From an uncultured Pelagibacteraceae bacterium (GTDB taxonomy: Bacteria > Pseudomonadota > Alphaproteobacteria > Pelagibacterales > Pelagibacteraceae): a stretch of 64,000 nucleotides of DNA. This document shows, in pieces, positions 9,206 to 18,392 of the stretch. A model generated the notes under the pieces. The model was not told the DNA's origin, did no database searches, and saw only the letters and a list, made by a program, of their open reading frames with translations. The position numbers and the translations under genes were made by a program. The DNA lies in contig CACMVB010000002.1 of NCBI GenBank assembly GCA_902617025.1, forward strand, positions 124,001 to 188,000, given 5' to 3'. Within the stretch, counting starts at the first letter, position 1, and each line of letters begins with the position of its first letter.

Positions 9206-10146
9206 TGTGCTTTAGCGAACTGGCCGCCGTCTTTATATCTCCATAACCATTTTTTCATCTCCTCTTCAACATCTGTTGGATCTATATCAAGATCTTTTAA
9301 TTTTAGATGATTATTGGAAACAACATTATCTGCTTCAGATAAAATTTCGCATTGGTCTCTTGTTAAAATCGGAGGGAATGGAAGTAAATCCGTTATAGTG
9401 CTCTGTATTTTTGCAATAGGCATTGGCATTTCAACAACGAACCTTTTTTTGTTAATAGTTGATAAAATTGACTTAACCATATCCCCAAAACTAATTACTT
9501 TTGGTCCTCCAATTTCATAAATTTTACCTTCGTTATTTTTAATTTCAATTGCTTTTAAAATAGAGCTTACGACATCTGAAACTAATATTGGTTGAAACTT
9601 ATAATTTTTTCCAACAACTGGAATTACAGGCAATATACTTAATTTTGAAAAAAGATTGGTAAAATTATCTTCGGGGCCACATACTACACTTGGTCTAATA
9701 ATTACTGTTTTTTTAAAATTCTCTATTGCTTTTTGCTCTCCAAAAAATTTTGATTTTTGATATAGAGATTTTGATTTATCATTAGCTCCAATAGCACTAA
9801 CATGGATAAATTTTTTGACATCTGTCTCTGAACAAATCTTAGATATAGCTTCAGGAATTTTTGAGTGAATATTAAAAAATTTTTGTTTTCTTGTCTCAAA
9901 AAGAATACCAATCAAATTTATTACTACATCAGAGTTCTTAATAGCCTCTTTTAAATCTTTGAAATTATTTGGATTCCAATCTAGTAACTCTATAGCCCCG
10001 GGAGTAGCTTGAGTCTTTAAATAACCTTTCTGAAAGGGTTTTCGTGTTGTTACGATACATCTAAAGTTTTTCTTGGTCAAATTTCGAACAAGATATCTAC
10101 CTATAAAACCCCCGCCACCTAAAATTGTGCAAATTCGATTTTTCAT
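9202..10146 (-). CDS. NAD(P)-binding epimerase, complex I NDUFA9-like
   Basis: TILGGGGFIGRYLVRNLTKKNF Rossmann motif; NDUFA9-type C-terminus. Confidence 0.85.
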   Translation of the reverse strand: MKNRICTILGGGGFIGRYLVRNLTKKNFRCIVTTRKPFQKGYLKTQATPGAIELLDWNPNNFKDLKEAIKNSDVVINLIGILFETRKQKFFNIHSKIPEAISKICSETDVKKFIHVSAIGANDKSKSLYQKSKFFGEQKAIENFKKTVIIRPSVVCGPEDNFTNLFSKLSILPVIPVVGKNYKFQPILVSDVVSSILKAIEIKNNEGKIYEIGGPKVISFGDMVKSILSTINKKRFVVEMPMPIAKIQSTITDLLPFPPILTRDQCEILSEADNVVSNNHLKLKDLDIDPTDVEEEMKKWLWRYKDGGQFAKAQ

Positions 10147-10163
10147 GGTATTTAGACTTATAT

Positions 10164-10787
10164 ATGAAAATTATTAAGATTAAAGGGGACATAACATCAG
10201 ACGTCGCAAGCTCATTCAAAGATAGTATCGCGATCGATACTGAGGCTACTGGCCTTCAAATACCAGAACGTGACAAATTAAGTTTAATTCAAATTTGTGA
10301 TGAGAAATTAAACGTATTTATTATTCAGCCAAATAAAAACGATTTTAAAGCTCCAAATTTAGTTTCAGTTTTAGAAAATGAAAAGGTTTTAAAAATCGGT
10401 CATTTTTTAAGATTCGATAAAAATGCTTTAGAATATTTTCTTAAGTGTAAAATAAAAAATATTTTTGATACTAAAATCGCATCTAAAATAGTAAGAACTT
10501 ATACAGATACACACGGATTAAAAAATTTAGTTCAAGAATTTTGTAATAAATCTTTAGATAAAAGACAAGGAAGCAGCGATTGGAATAAAGATATCAATGA
10601 TTTATCTGATAAACAATTAGAATACGCTGCTAATGATGTAATTTATTTACATAGAATAAAATTAGAACTTGAAAAAATGCTTCTTAGAGAAAAAAGAATG
10701 GAAATATTCAAAAGATGTTTAGCTTTTTTAGATACCAGAGTAGAATTAGATCAAAAAGGATTTAAAGAGGATATCTTTGAACACTGA
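10164..10787 (+). CDS. rnd: Ribonuclease D
   Basis: DEDDy exonuclease: AIDTEATGL, FDTKIASKIV, LEYAANDVIYLHRI. Start moved from ORF start 10125. Confidence 0.88.
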   Translation: MKIIKIKGDITSDVASSFKDSIAIDTEATGLQIPERDKLSLIQICDEKLNVFIIQPNKNDFKAPNLVSVLENEKVLKIGHFLRFDKNALEYFLKCKIKNIFDTKIASKIVRTYTDTHGLKNLVQEFCNKSLDKRQGSSDWNKDINDLSDKQLEYAANDVIYLHRIKLELEKMLLREKRMEIFKRCLAFLDTRVELDQKGFKEDIFEH

Positions 10788-11764
10788 TGAAAAACAAAAA
10801 TTACATATCTAAAGCCAAAAACTCGGCTAATATTCAAATCAATGAGTTAAAAAAGATAAAAAAAGTTTTTAATAATTCTTTTGTAAAAGCTGTTGATCTT
10901 ATCTCGAATTGTAAAGGAAAAATCATATTTGCTGGAATAGGTAAATCAGGTCTTATTGCTAGAAAAATATCTGCAACTTTTTCAAGTGTTGGTATACCAA
11001 GTTTTTTTTGTGACCCTGCACAAGCTTTACATGGTGATATGGGACAAATAGAAAAAAAAGATATTTTAATTATATTTTCTTATTCTGGAAATACTGCTGA
11101 GTTAACAAAAATGTTAAGATATGCAAATAGGTTTGGGATTAAAATAATCGGAGTTGCATCAAAACCTGACAGTATTCTTTTAAAAGCGAGTGATATAAAA
11201 TTAATTCTTCCAAAAGTAAAAGAGGCTGATGTTACAGGTATGGTTCCAACAACTAGCACTACAATGAGTTTAGTTTTAGGAGATTGTTTGGCAACAACAA
11301 TTATGAGTCAAAAAAGATTTTCAAAGGAAAAATTTAAAGTTTTTCACCCCGGGGGAAATATTGGAAACTCTTTATTATTAGCAAAAGATATAATGATATC
11401 CGGTAAAAAAATGCCAGTGATTAACCATAAAAAAAATTTCAAAGAGGCTTTGAAAACTATGAATCAGAAAAACTTAGGTATACTAGTATTGTTAAAAAAC
11501 AAACACATTTACGGTTTAGTTACTGATGGAGATTTAAGACGAGAATTAAAAAATTATTCTACGAATAAAAAGTTAAGTAAATTTATGACCAAAAACCCTT
11601 TAGTTGTTAATGAAAATATGCCTGCTTCTAAAGCATTGGCTATAATGAATGAAAAAAAAATAACAAGTTTGTTGGTGGTTTCAGACAAACACCTTAATAA
11701 ATCTAATAAGATACTCAAAGGAATTATTCATATTCATTTTTTGTTACAAACTGGAATAAAATGA
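10787..11764 (+). CDS. kdsD: D-arabinose 5-phosphate isomerase (SIS + CBS domains)
   Basis: GIGKSGLIARKISATFSSVG SIS motif, tandem CBS, upstream of lptC. Confidence 0.92.
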   Translation: MKNKNYISKAKNSANIQINELKKIKKVFNNSFVKAVDLISNCKGKIIFAGIGKSGLIARKISATFSSVGIPSFFCDPAQALHGDMGQIEKKDILIIFSYSGNTAELTKMLRYANRFGIKIIGVASKPDSILLKASDIKLILPKVKEADVTGMVPTTSTTMSLVLGDCLATTIMSQKRFSKEKFKVFHPGGNIGNSLLLAKDIMISGKKMPVINHKKNFKEALKTMNQKNLGILVLLKNKHIYGLVTDGDLRRELKNYSTNKKLSKFMTKNPLVVNENMPASKALAIMNEKKITSLLVVSDKHLNKSNKILKGIIHIHFLLQTGIK

Positions 11765-12372
11765 TAGATAGAAAAAAGAAATTAAGGATAACTCAGATTA
11801 CATTGTTAATACTTGGAAGTATAATAATTTTTTATACTTATTTAAATACAGATAAACAAAACAAAACTAAAGAAATAATTATCTCTGAAGAAACAAAAAA
11901 AAAAATAGATAAACAATTTTCCAATCAAACTGAAAATAGCGATATATTTTATAACATTGAGTATTCAGGTTTAGATTTAGCTGGTAATAGGTATGTTTTA
12001 AAATCTGAGGAAGCATACAATGATAAAGATAACCCAGAAGTAGTTAATATGAAATTAGTTAAGGCTTTCTTTTATTTTAAAGATGGCACTTTTCTAGAAG
12101 TTAAATCTGATAAAGGAATTTATAATAATAAAACGCTTGATATGAATTTTGTAGGAAATATTAGAGCAAATTATGATGGAAGTGAGCTTCTAGCACAAAA
12201 TGCAAACTACTCAAACTCAAATGGTTTTTTAACGATTACTGAAAGTGTTAAAATTAAAGATATCAGAGGGACAATAGTTGCAGATAAGCTCTTATTTGAT
12301 ATAAAAAAACAAAAATTAAATATTGAGTCATTTAATGATAAAAAGGTAAACGCAAAAGTAAATTTAAAATGA
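11761..12372 (+). CDS. lptC: LptC-family LPS export protein
   Basis: N-terminal TM plus LptC/OstA-like beta repeats; between kdsD and lptB. Confidence 0.8.
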   Translation: MIDRKKKLRITQITLLILGSIIIFYTYLNTDKQNKTKEIIISEETKKKIDKQFSNQTENSDIFYNIEYSGLDLAGNRYVLKSEEAYNDKDNPEVVNMKLVKAFFYFKDGTFLEVKSDKGIYNNKTLDMNFVGNIRANYDGSELLAQNANYSNSNGFLTITESVKIKDIRGTIVADKLLFDIKKQKLNIESFNDKKVNAKVNLK

Positions 12373-13124
12373 AAAAAGGTTTTAGAATTTTAAAGTTCAA
12401 AAAAGACAAACCAATATTTGAGGTAAAAGATATAAGTAAGTCGTTTGACGGTAGACCTATTTTAAAGAAGCTCTCGCTTAAAGTTTATCCAGGGGAATGT
12501 GTTGGTGTGCTTGGCCCTAACGGCTGCGGAAAAACAACTCTATTTTCAATGTGTATAGGTGAGCAAAATGTTGACAACGGAAAAATTTTTTTAAATAGTA
12601 AATCTATAGAACAAATACCGATTCATCTTAGGTCAAAAGAAGGTTTAGGTTACCTACCTCAACAAAGAAGTGTATTTAATATGTCTGTTTACGACAATGT
12701 GTTAGGAATCGCACAAATTTCTATAAAAGGCACAGAAAATCAAAAAGCTATAACTGAGAAACTTCTTGATGAGTTTAATTTGCAACACTTGAGAACTTTA
12801 AATGCTTCAGTTTTGTCTGGTGGTGAAATTAGGAGACTAATGATGGCTAGAGTAATGATCAACAAACCAAAAATTGTTTTATTAGATGAACCTTTGGCAG
12901 CTTTAGATCCTTTAGTCATTCAAGATATTCAAAAATATATTTTAAAAATTCAATCAAATGGAACTGCAATATTAGTAACTGATCATAATGTTAAAAATTT
13001 ATTTGATATTACAGATAGAAGTTACGTTTTAGGTGAAAATACAATTATAGCTGAAGGGACTTCTAGAGAGTTGCTAAAATCTTCTAAAGCAATTGAGCAT
13101 TATTTTGGTTCTCAGTTTTCTTAA
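12369..13124 (+). CDS. lptB: LPS export ABC transporter ATP-binding protein LptB
   Basis: GPNGCGKTTLFSM, LSGGEIRRLMMARVM, LLDEPLAALDP. Confidence 0.93.
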   Translation: MKKGFRILKFKKDKPIFEVKDISKSFDGRPILKKLSLKVYPGECVGVLGPNGCGKTTLFSMCIGEQNVDNGKIFLNSKSIEQIPIHLRSKEGLGYLPQQRSVFNMSVYDNVLGIAQISIKGTENQKAITEKLLDEFNLQHLRTLNASVLSGGEIRRLMMARVMINKPKIVLLDEPLAALDPLVIQDIQKYILKIQSNGTAILVTDHNVKNLFDITDRSYVLGENTIIAEGTSRELLKSSKAIEHYFGSQFS

Positions 13125-13127
13125 ATA

Positions 13128-14474
13128 ATGCCATCAAAAAGTTTTAATTTAAATATTAATAAAAAAATACCTCCATTTTCAAAAACAATTAACGTTGACT
13201 CAGACAAGTCCATATCCATTAGAAGTTTTTTGATTGGTGCGATAAGTAGGAATATTACGTCAACTACAAACGTCTTAGAGTCTGAAGATGTATTATCTAC
13301 TATAAATTGTCTTAAAAAATTGGGAGTTAAAATTAAAAAAAAAAAATCAAAAAACTATCAGATTTATGGTAAAGGGTTGGGTTCGTTAACAACCAAAAAT
13401 AATGCTCAATTATTCTTTGGAAACTCTGGGACATTAGCTAGACTTTTAATTGGAATTTTATCAACTACACCTAATATTAAAGCTAAGATTAAAGGTGACA
13501 AATCTTTGAATAAAAGAAGTATGAAAAAATTAATTTTATTAATGTCAGAATTTGGGGCAACTTTTTTACCTAAGAATAAATTCAATTTTCCTTTAAAATT
13601 AATTTCAACTCAAATGCCTATTGGAATTCAATATGAAGCAGGCATTTCAGCTCAATTGAAAAGCGCGGTAATACTAGCGGGACTCAATTCTTACGGAAAT
13701 ACTGAAATTATTGAGAATGAGCGAAGCAGAAATCATACTGAGAATATGCTTTCAAAAAATTCTCAAGCAATTAAAATTTACCAGAATAGAAAAAAAATAA
13801 TTAAAATTTTTGGAAAAAAATTCTTAAATCCATTAAGTATAAACGTTCCAGGTGATCCTTCTTCAGCAGCATTTTTTACAGCGTTAACTTTACTTAATTC
13901 AAAATCAAATTTAATAATTAAAAACGTTGGTTTAAATTCAACAAGAACTGGTTTTTATAGGTTACTGAAAAAGTATGGTGCGAATATTAAGTTTAAAAAT
14001 CTAAAAATTAAAGATAAGGAGCCAAGAGGAAATATTGTTGTGAAAAGTTGTAATCTAAAACCCATCAAAGCTTCAAAAGAATACTATGTAAATTCTACTG
14101 ATGAGTATCCGATCTTATTCGTTATAGCTGCTTTAACAAAAGGAATTTCTGTATTTAAAGGTATTAAAGATTTGGCTAATAAGGAAAGTAATCGTATTAA
14201 GGAAATGCAAAATTTATTAAATCAAATTGGTATCAAAACTAAAGCTGGTAATGACCAGTTAAAAATTTTTGGGAAAGGGTTAATTGATGCCAGTGAAAGA
14301 AAAATCAAAATATCGAACTTGGGTGATCACCGTATATGTATGTCTGCGTTCATTTTATCGATTTTGACGGGTGCTAAAACTACCATAAAAAATTTTGATA
14401 CTGTCTTTACTTCTTCGCCATCCTTTCTAAAAATAATGAAATCTCTAGGAGCAAAATTTGAAATACAAAATTAA
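13128..14474 (+). CDS. aroA: 3-phosphoshikimate 1-carboxyvinyltransferase
   Basis: DSDKSIS, FGNSGTLARLL, VPGDPSSAAFF, DEYPIL, GDHRICM motifs. Confidence 0.92.
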   Translation: MPSKSFNLNINKKIPPFSKTINVDSDKSISIRSFLIGAISRNITSTTNVLESEDVLSTINCLKKLGVKIKKKKSKNYQIYGKGLGSLTTKNNAQLFFGNSGTLARLLIGILSTTPNIKAKIKGDKSLNKRSMKKLILLMSEFGATFLPKNKFNFPLKLISTQMPIGIQYEAGISAQLKSAVILAGLNSYGNTEIIENERSRNHTENMLSKNSQAIKIYQNRKKIIKIFGKKFLNPLSINVPGDPSSAAFFTALTLLNSKSNLIIKNVGLNSTRTGFYRLLKKYGANIKFKNLKIKDKEPRGNIVVKSCNLKPIKASKEYYVNSTDEYPILFVIAALTKGISVFKGIKDLANKESNRIKEMQNLLNQIGIKTKAGNDQLKIFGKGLIDASERKIKISNLGDHRICMSAFILSILTGAKTTIKNFDTVFTSSPSFLKIMKSLGAKFEIQN

Positions 14475-15102
14475 AAAATTTCAAATTTCATGTGACGGTG
14501 GAGCAGCTACTGGGAAATCTACTGGCGCGAGGATGATCTCAAAAAAATATAACTTGAATTTTTTATCTTCAGGACTTCTTTATAGATATGCAAGTTATTT
14601 GATTATTATGTATAATCCAAAAAATAAAATTGGTTTTTTGAAAAAAAAATTTGAAAAGTTAAAATACGAAAAACTAAAAAAAATTAATTTACATACTCCA
14701 AAAATATCAGAAAACAGCGCTATTATTGCTAAAGAAAAGAATATAAGAAACATTTTGAAAAAATTTCAAATTAATTTTTCAAAAAAACATAAAAGATGTT
14801 GCATTGAAGGTAGAGATATTTCTACAAAAATTCTTCCAAATTCTAATATTAAATTTTTTTTTAAATGCAATTTAAAAATTGCAGCAAATAGAAGATACAA
14901 AGAACTTAAAAAATTTAATAAAAAAATAAAATTAATTGACGTAAAAAAGGCCCTTAAAATAAGAAATTTATTAGACATTAAAAGAAAAAACTCCCCTTTA
15001 CTTAAACATAGAGATTCGATAGAAATCGACACCGGAAAAATGAATAAACAAACAATGTTATTAAAAATGTCTAAACACGTTGAGGAAGTGCTTAAAAAAT
15101 AA
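14458..15102 (+). CDS. cmk: Cytidylate kinase
   Basis: TTG start; CDGGAATGKSTGARMISKKY P-loop, EGRDISTKILP; aroA-cmk-rpsA order. Confidence 0.88.
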   Translation: MKYKIKKFQISCDGGAATGKSTGARMISKKYNLNFLSSGLLYRYASYLIIMYNPKNKIGFLKKKFEKLKYEKLKKINLHTPKISENSAIIAKEKNIRNILKKFQINFSKKHKRCCIEGRDISTKILPNSNIKFFFKCNLKIAANRRYKELKKFNKKIKLIDVKKALKIRNLLDIKRKNSPLLKHRDSIEIDTGKMNKQTMLLKMSKHVEEVLKK

Positions 15103-16824
15103 ATGTCAACTGAGCAAGAAATTAAGAATAACAATTCATTAAAAAAAGAGTTTCAAAATCTACTAGATCAAGACTTCAAAGATAGAAAATTAAAGGAAAA
15201 CGAAATAATAAAAGCCACTGTAACTGAGATTACAAAAAGTTTTATAGTTGTTGATTGTAAAGCAAAAATGGAAGGCATGATACCTATTGAGGAATTCAAA
15301 AATGATGATGAACTAAAGAAATTAAAAGTGGGTTCTCAAATAGATGTGTATTTAGAGAGAATTGAAAGTTTTAAGGGTGAAATAATTATATCTAGAGATA
15401 AAGCAAGAAAAATGAAGGCATGGAAAAAAATGGAAAAAGTCTTCGAGACTCAAGAGGAAATGACTGGTTATATAACAGGAAAAGTTAAAGGCGGATTTAT
15501 AGCAAATGTAGAGGGCTTACCTTGTTTTATGCCGTCTTCGCAGATAGATGTGAGACCTTTAAAAAAGGTCGATCATTTAATGAATACACCTGTCAAAGTT
15601 ATTGCAACTAGAATAGATAAAACTAGAGGAAACGTTTGTGTTTCAAGAAGAGCTGTTTTAGAAAAAAGCAAAAATGCAGAAATTACCGAAGCGCTTAAAA
15701 ATATAAAAGAAAACGATGTAATTGATGATGCTATTGTAAAAGCAACTACAGATTGGGGAATTTTTTTGGATATAAACGGGATCGATGCACTTTTACACGT
15801 GTCAGACTTAAGTCATGGTAGAGTAAAGAAACCATCCGACTTAGTAACTATAGGCCAAAAATTAAAAGTTAAAATAACAAAAATAGATCCAAAGACTAAT
15901 AGGGTTTCAGCTTCAGTTAAAGCTTTAACAGAGGACCCATACGCAAATATTGAAAAGAAATATAAAGTTGGGGAATTTTATGAGGGTGTTGTAACGAAAA
16001 TTATGGATTATGGTTGCTTTGTTAAAATTGAAGATGGTGTTGAAGGATTAATCCATAATTCAGAGCTTGATTGGACGAATAGGAATGTAAAACCTAGTAA
16101 AGTTTTATCAGTCTCTCAAAATATTAAATTTAAAATCGTCAACATAGATAAAGATACTAAAAGGGTTTCTTTGTCGTATAAAGCTACTTTAGATAATCCA
16201 TGGGAAAAAATTAAAGATAAGATTAATAAAGAGGTTAAAATAAAAATTAATAATATTACAGATAAAGCTATATTTGGAGAGCTAATAGACTCAGGTTTAG
16301 CAGGAATGCTTCACTACAAAGAAATATCTTTTGATGAAAATATTGAAGACTTAAAAAAATTTAAAAAAAATGACAAACTGACAGTAAAAATAATTGAAAT
16401 AAAGGATGACAAAATAAGATTTTCTAAGAGAGCTTTAGATAAAGATCCATTAGACTGGTTTAGAGAGAATAACAAAAAAATTGGTGATGTAATCACTACC
16501 AGAATTCACGAAGTATTAAAAACTGGGGTAAAAGTATCTATTGATAAAGATAAAAAATTAATTGTGACAATTAGAAAGGCAGATTTAGCGAAAGACACAG
16601 CTGATGCAAGGCCTGAGGTGTTTTCTCGGGGTAATGTTTTAGACGCTAAAATAACTGACTTGGACTTAAAGCAAAGAAAAATAAAATTAAGCGTTAAAGC
16701 TGCTCAGATTGATGAAGAAAAATCGCTTATAGCAAAATTTGGTGAGGGAGCTACTAAATCTGGAGCTACTTTAAAAGGTATTTTTGAGAAGGCTATTGGA
16801 AAAAAAGGAAAAAAAGAAAAATAA
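15103..16824 (+). CDS. rpsA: 30S ribosomal protein S1
   Basis: Multiple S1 repeats (WGIFLDINGIDALLHVSDLSHGR, GCFVKIEDGVEGLIHNSELDW). Confidence 0.96.
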   Translation: MSTEQEIKNNNSLKKEFQNLLDQDFKDRKLKENEIIKATVTEITKSFIVVDCKAKMEGMIPIEEFKNDDELKKLKVGSQIDVYLERIESFKGEIIISRDKARKMKAWKKMEKVFETQEEMTGYITGKVKGGFIANVEGLPCFMPSSQIDVRPLKKVDHLMNTPVKVIATRIDKTRGNVCVSRRAVLEKSKNAEITEALKNIKENDVIDDAIVKATTDWGIFLDINGIDALLHVSDLSHGRVKKPSDLVTIGQKLKVKITKIDPKTNRVSASVKALTEDPYANIEKKYKVGEFYEGVVTKIMDYGCFVKIEDGVEGLIHNSELDWTNRNVKPSKVLSVSQNIKFKIVNIDKDTKRVSLSYKATLDNPWEKIKDKINKEVKIKINNITDKAIFGELIDSGLAGMLHYKEISFDENIEDLKKFKKNDKLTVKIIEIKDDKIRFSKRALDKDPLDWFRENNKKIGDVITTRIHEVLKTGVKVSIDKDKKLIVTIRKADLAKDTADARPEVFSRGNVLDAKITDLDLKQRKIKLSVKAAQIDEEKSLIAKFGEGATKSGATLKGIFEKAIGKKGKKEK

Positions 16825-17106
16825 TTGTCACGACCGTACTTAATTAAAAAGCTTAAAGAGAAATTTCCCGACTTAAATAAATTAGAATTACAAAACATAT
16901 TAGATACATTCAATGAAAGTATAGAGAATGCTTTGAAAAATAATAAAAACGTTGAATTGAGAGGTTTTGGAACATTTTTTCTAAAAAGAATTAAAGAAAA
17001 ATTCTCAGCAAGAAATCCTAGGACGGGAGAAACAATTTATGTTCCTGAAAAAAATAAGGTAAGATTTAGACCTACAAAAAATCTTAAAGAGGTTATTAAT
17101 AAATGA
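16825..17106 (+). CDS. ihfB: Integration host factor/HU family DNA-binding protein
   Basis: TTG start directly after rpsA stop; GFGTFFLKRIKEKFSARNPRTGETIYVP. Confidence 0.9.
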   Translation: MSRPYLIKKLKEKFPDLNKLELQNILDTFNESIENALKNNKNVELRGFGTFFLKRIKEKFSARNPRTGETIYVPEKNKVRFRPTKNLKEVINK

Positions 17107-17777
17107 GTAAACCTATCATCTTTATCGCATGCGATACAACAAGTACAAAAAAAGTGAGAAAAATTATTAAAGAATCTCAAAATTCAAAAATAAAATTTGG
17201 TTATAAGTTTGGACTAGAATTTTTAAACTCAAAAAATGGAAGAAAATTTATATATAGTCTGAAAAATAAAATTACGTTCGGGGATTATAAATTAGCAGAT
17301 ATACCTAACACTTGCGCTTCTACTATAAAAGCAGTTAAAGATTTAAAATTAAATTATATTACAATTCATATTAGTTCAGGTTTAAAAGCTATTCAGGCAG
17401 CTAAAAAAGTCGCTGGCTCAATAAAGTTAATAGGTGTCACAATACTTACTTCACTTGATAAAAAATCTTTAAAAGAGATTGGATTTAATAAAGAAATAAA
17501 AAAATTAGTTCTTCATCAAGCTAAATTGGCAGCCAGAGCAAAACTTGATGCAATCGTCTGTAGTCCCCATGAAATAAAAATAGTAAGAAAGGTTTTTAAA
17601 AAAGAAATCATCACACCTGGAATAAGATTTGCAAATGAAAAAAAGGGAGATCAAAAGAGAGTAATGTCACCAAAACAAGCTATTCAAAACGGTGCAACTG
17701 CCTTGGTGATGGGAAGAAGTATTATCGTTGGTAATATAAAAAACAATATTAAGAAACTTATTAAAGAATTAAATTAA
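17103..17777 (+). CDS. pyrF: Orotidine 5'-phosphate decarboxylase
   Basis: ACD, KFG, GDYKLADIPNTC (D-x-K-x-x-D), PGIRF, DQKRVMSPKQAI. Confidence 0.92.
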   Translation: MSKPIIFIACDTTSTKKVRKIIKESQNSKIKFGYKFGLEFLNSKNGRKFIYSLKNKITFGDYKLADIPNTCASTIKAVKDLKLNYITIHISSGLKAIQAAKKVAGSIKLIGVTILTSLDKKSLKEIGFNKEIKKLVLHQAKLAARAKLDAIVCSPHEIKIVRKVFKKEIITPGIRFANEKKGDQKRVMSPKQAIQNGATALVMGRSIIVGNIKNNIKKLIKELN

Positions 17778-18392
17778 ATGAAAGTTAAAATTTGCGGCTT
17801 ACACCCAGCCAGAGATGTCCAGTTTTGTATTGATTTAGGAGTAAATTTCTTAGGTTTTGTATTTTATCAAAAATCTCCTAGGAATGTTAACTTAAGCGAA
17901 ATCGGAAAATTAAAAACCTATGATAGGTTAAGTTCAAAATTTGTGGCTGTAACAGTCAATCCTAGTGACGAATTTATCAAAAGTGTAGTTTTAAATCATT
18001 TTGACTTCATTCAACTTCATGGATCAGAAGAGAATGAGAGAATTAAAGAAATAAAATCAACGGGCTTAAAAATTATCAAAACTATAAAAATTAAAAAAAA
18101 GTCAGACATATATGATTATAAAAAATTTAATGAGTCAGATATTATTTTGTTTGATACCCCAGGAATGGAAAAGTCAATTGAGTTTCCAAAAGATTTAATC
18201 TCAGAACTTCCAAAAGGAGAACGGTATGCCCTTGCAGGTTCAATATCTCAATATAACATTGAAAATATTAAGAATTTGGGAGTGAACTTTTGTGATTTGT
18301 CAAGTAGTTTGGAAAGAGATACAGAAATAGGATACAAAGATCATCAAAAAATAAAAAGATTTATGAATAAAATAAATGACCTTAAAAATTAA
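17778..18392 (+). CDS. trpF: Phosphoribosylanthranilate isomerase-like protein, divergent
   Basis: KICG, GFVFYQKSPR, IQLHG conserved; GGSGxxFDW and SSGVE loops altered. Confidence 0.82.
   Translation: MKVKICGLHPARDVQFCIDLGVNFLGFVFYQKSPRNVNLSEIGKLKTYDRLSSKFVAVTVNPSDEFIKSVVLNHFDFIQLHGSEENERIKEIKSTGLKIIKTIKIKKKSDIYDYKKFNESDIILFDTPGMEKSIEFPKDLISELPKGERYALAGSISQYNIENIKNLGVNFCDLSSSLERDTEIGYKDHQKIKRFMNKINDLKN

Noticed and set aside
14766-15134. Minus ORF of 122 aa
   Set aside because: Antisense to cmk, which has a P-loop and conserved synteny.
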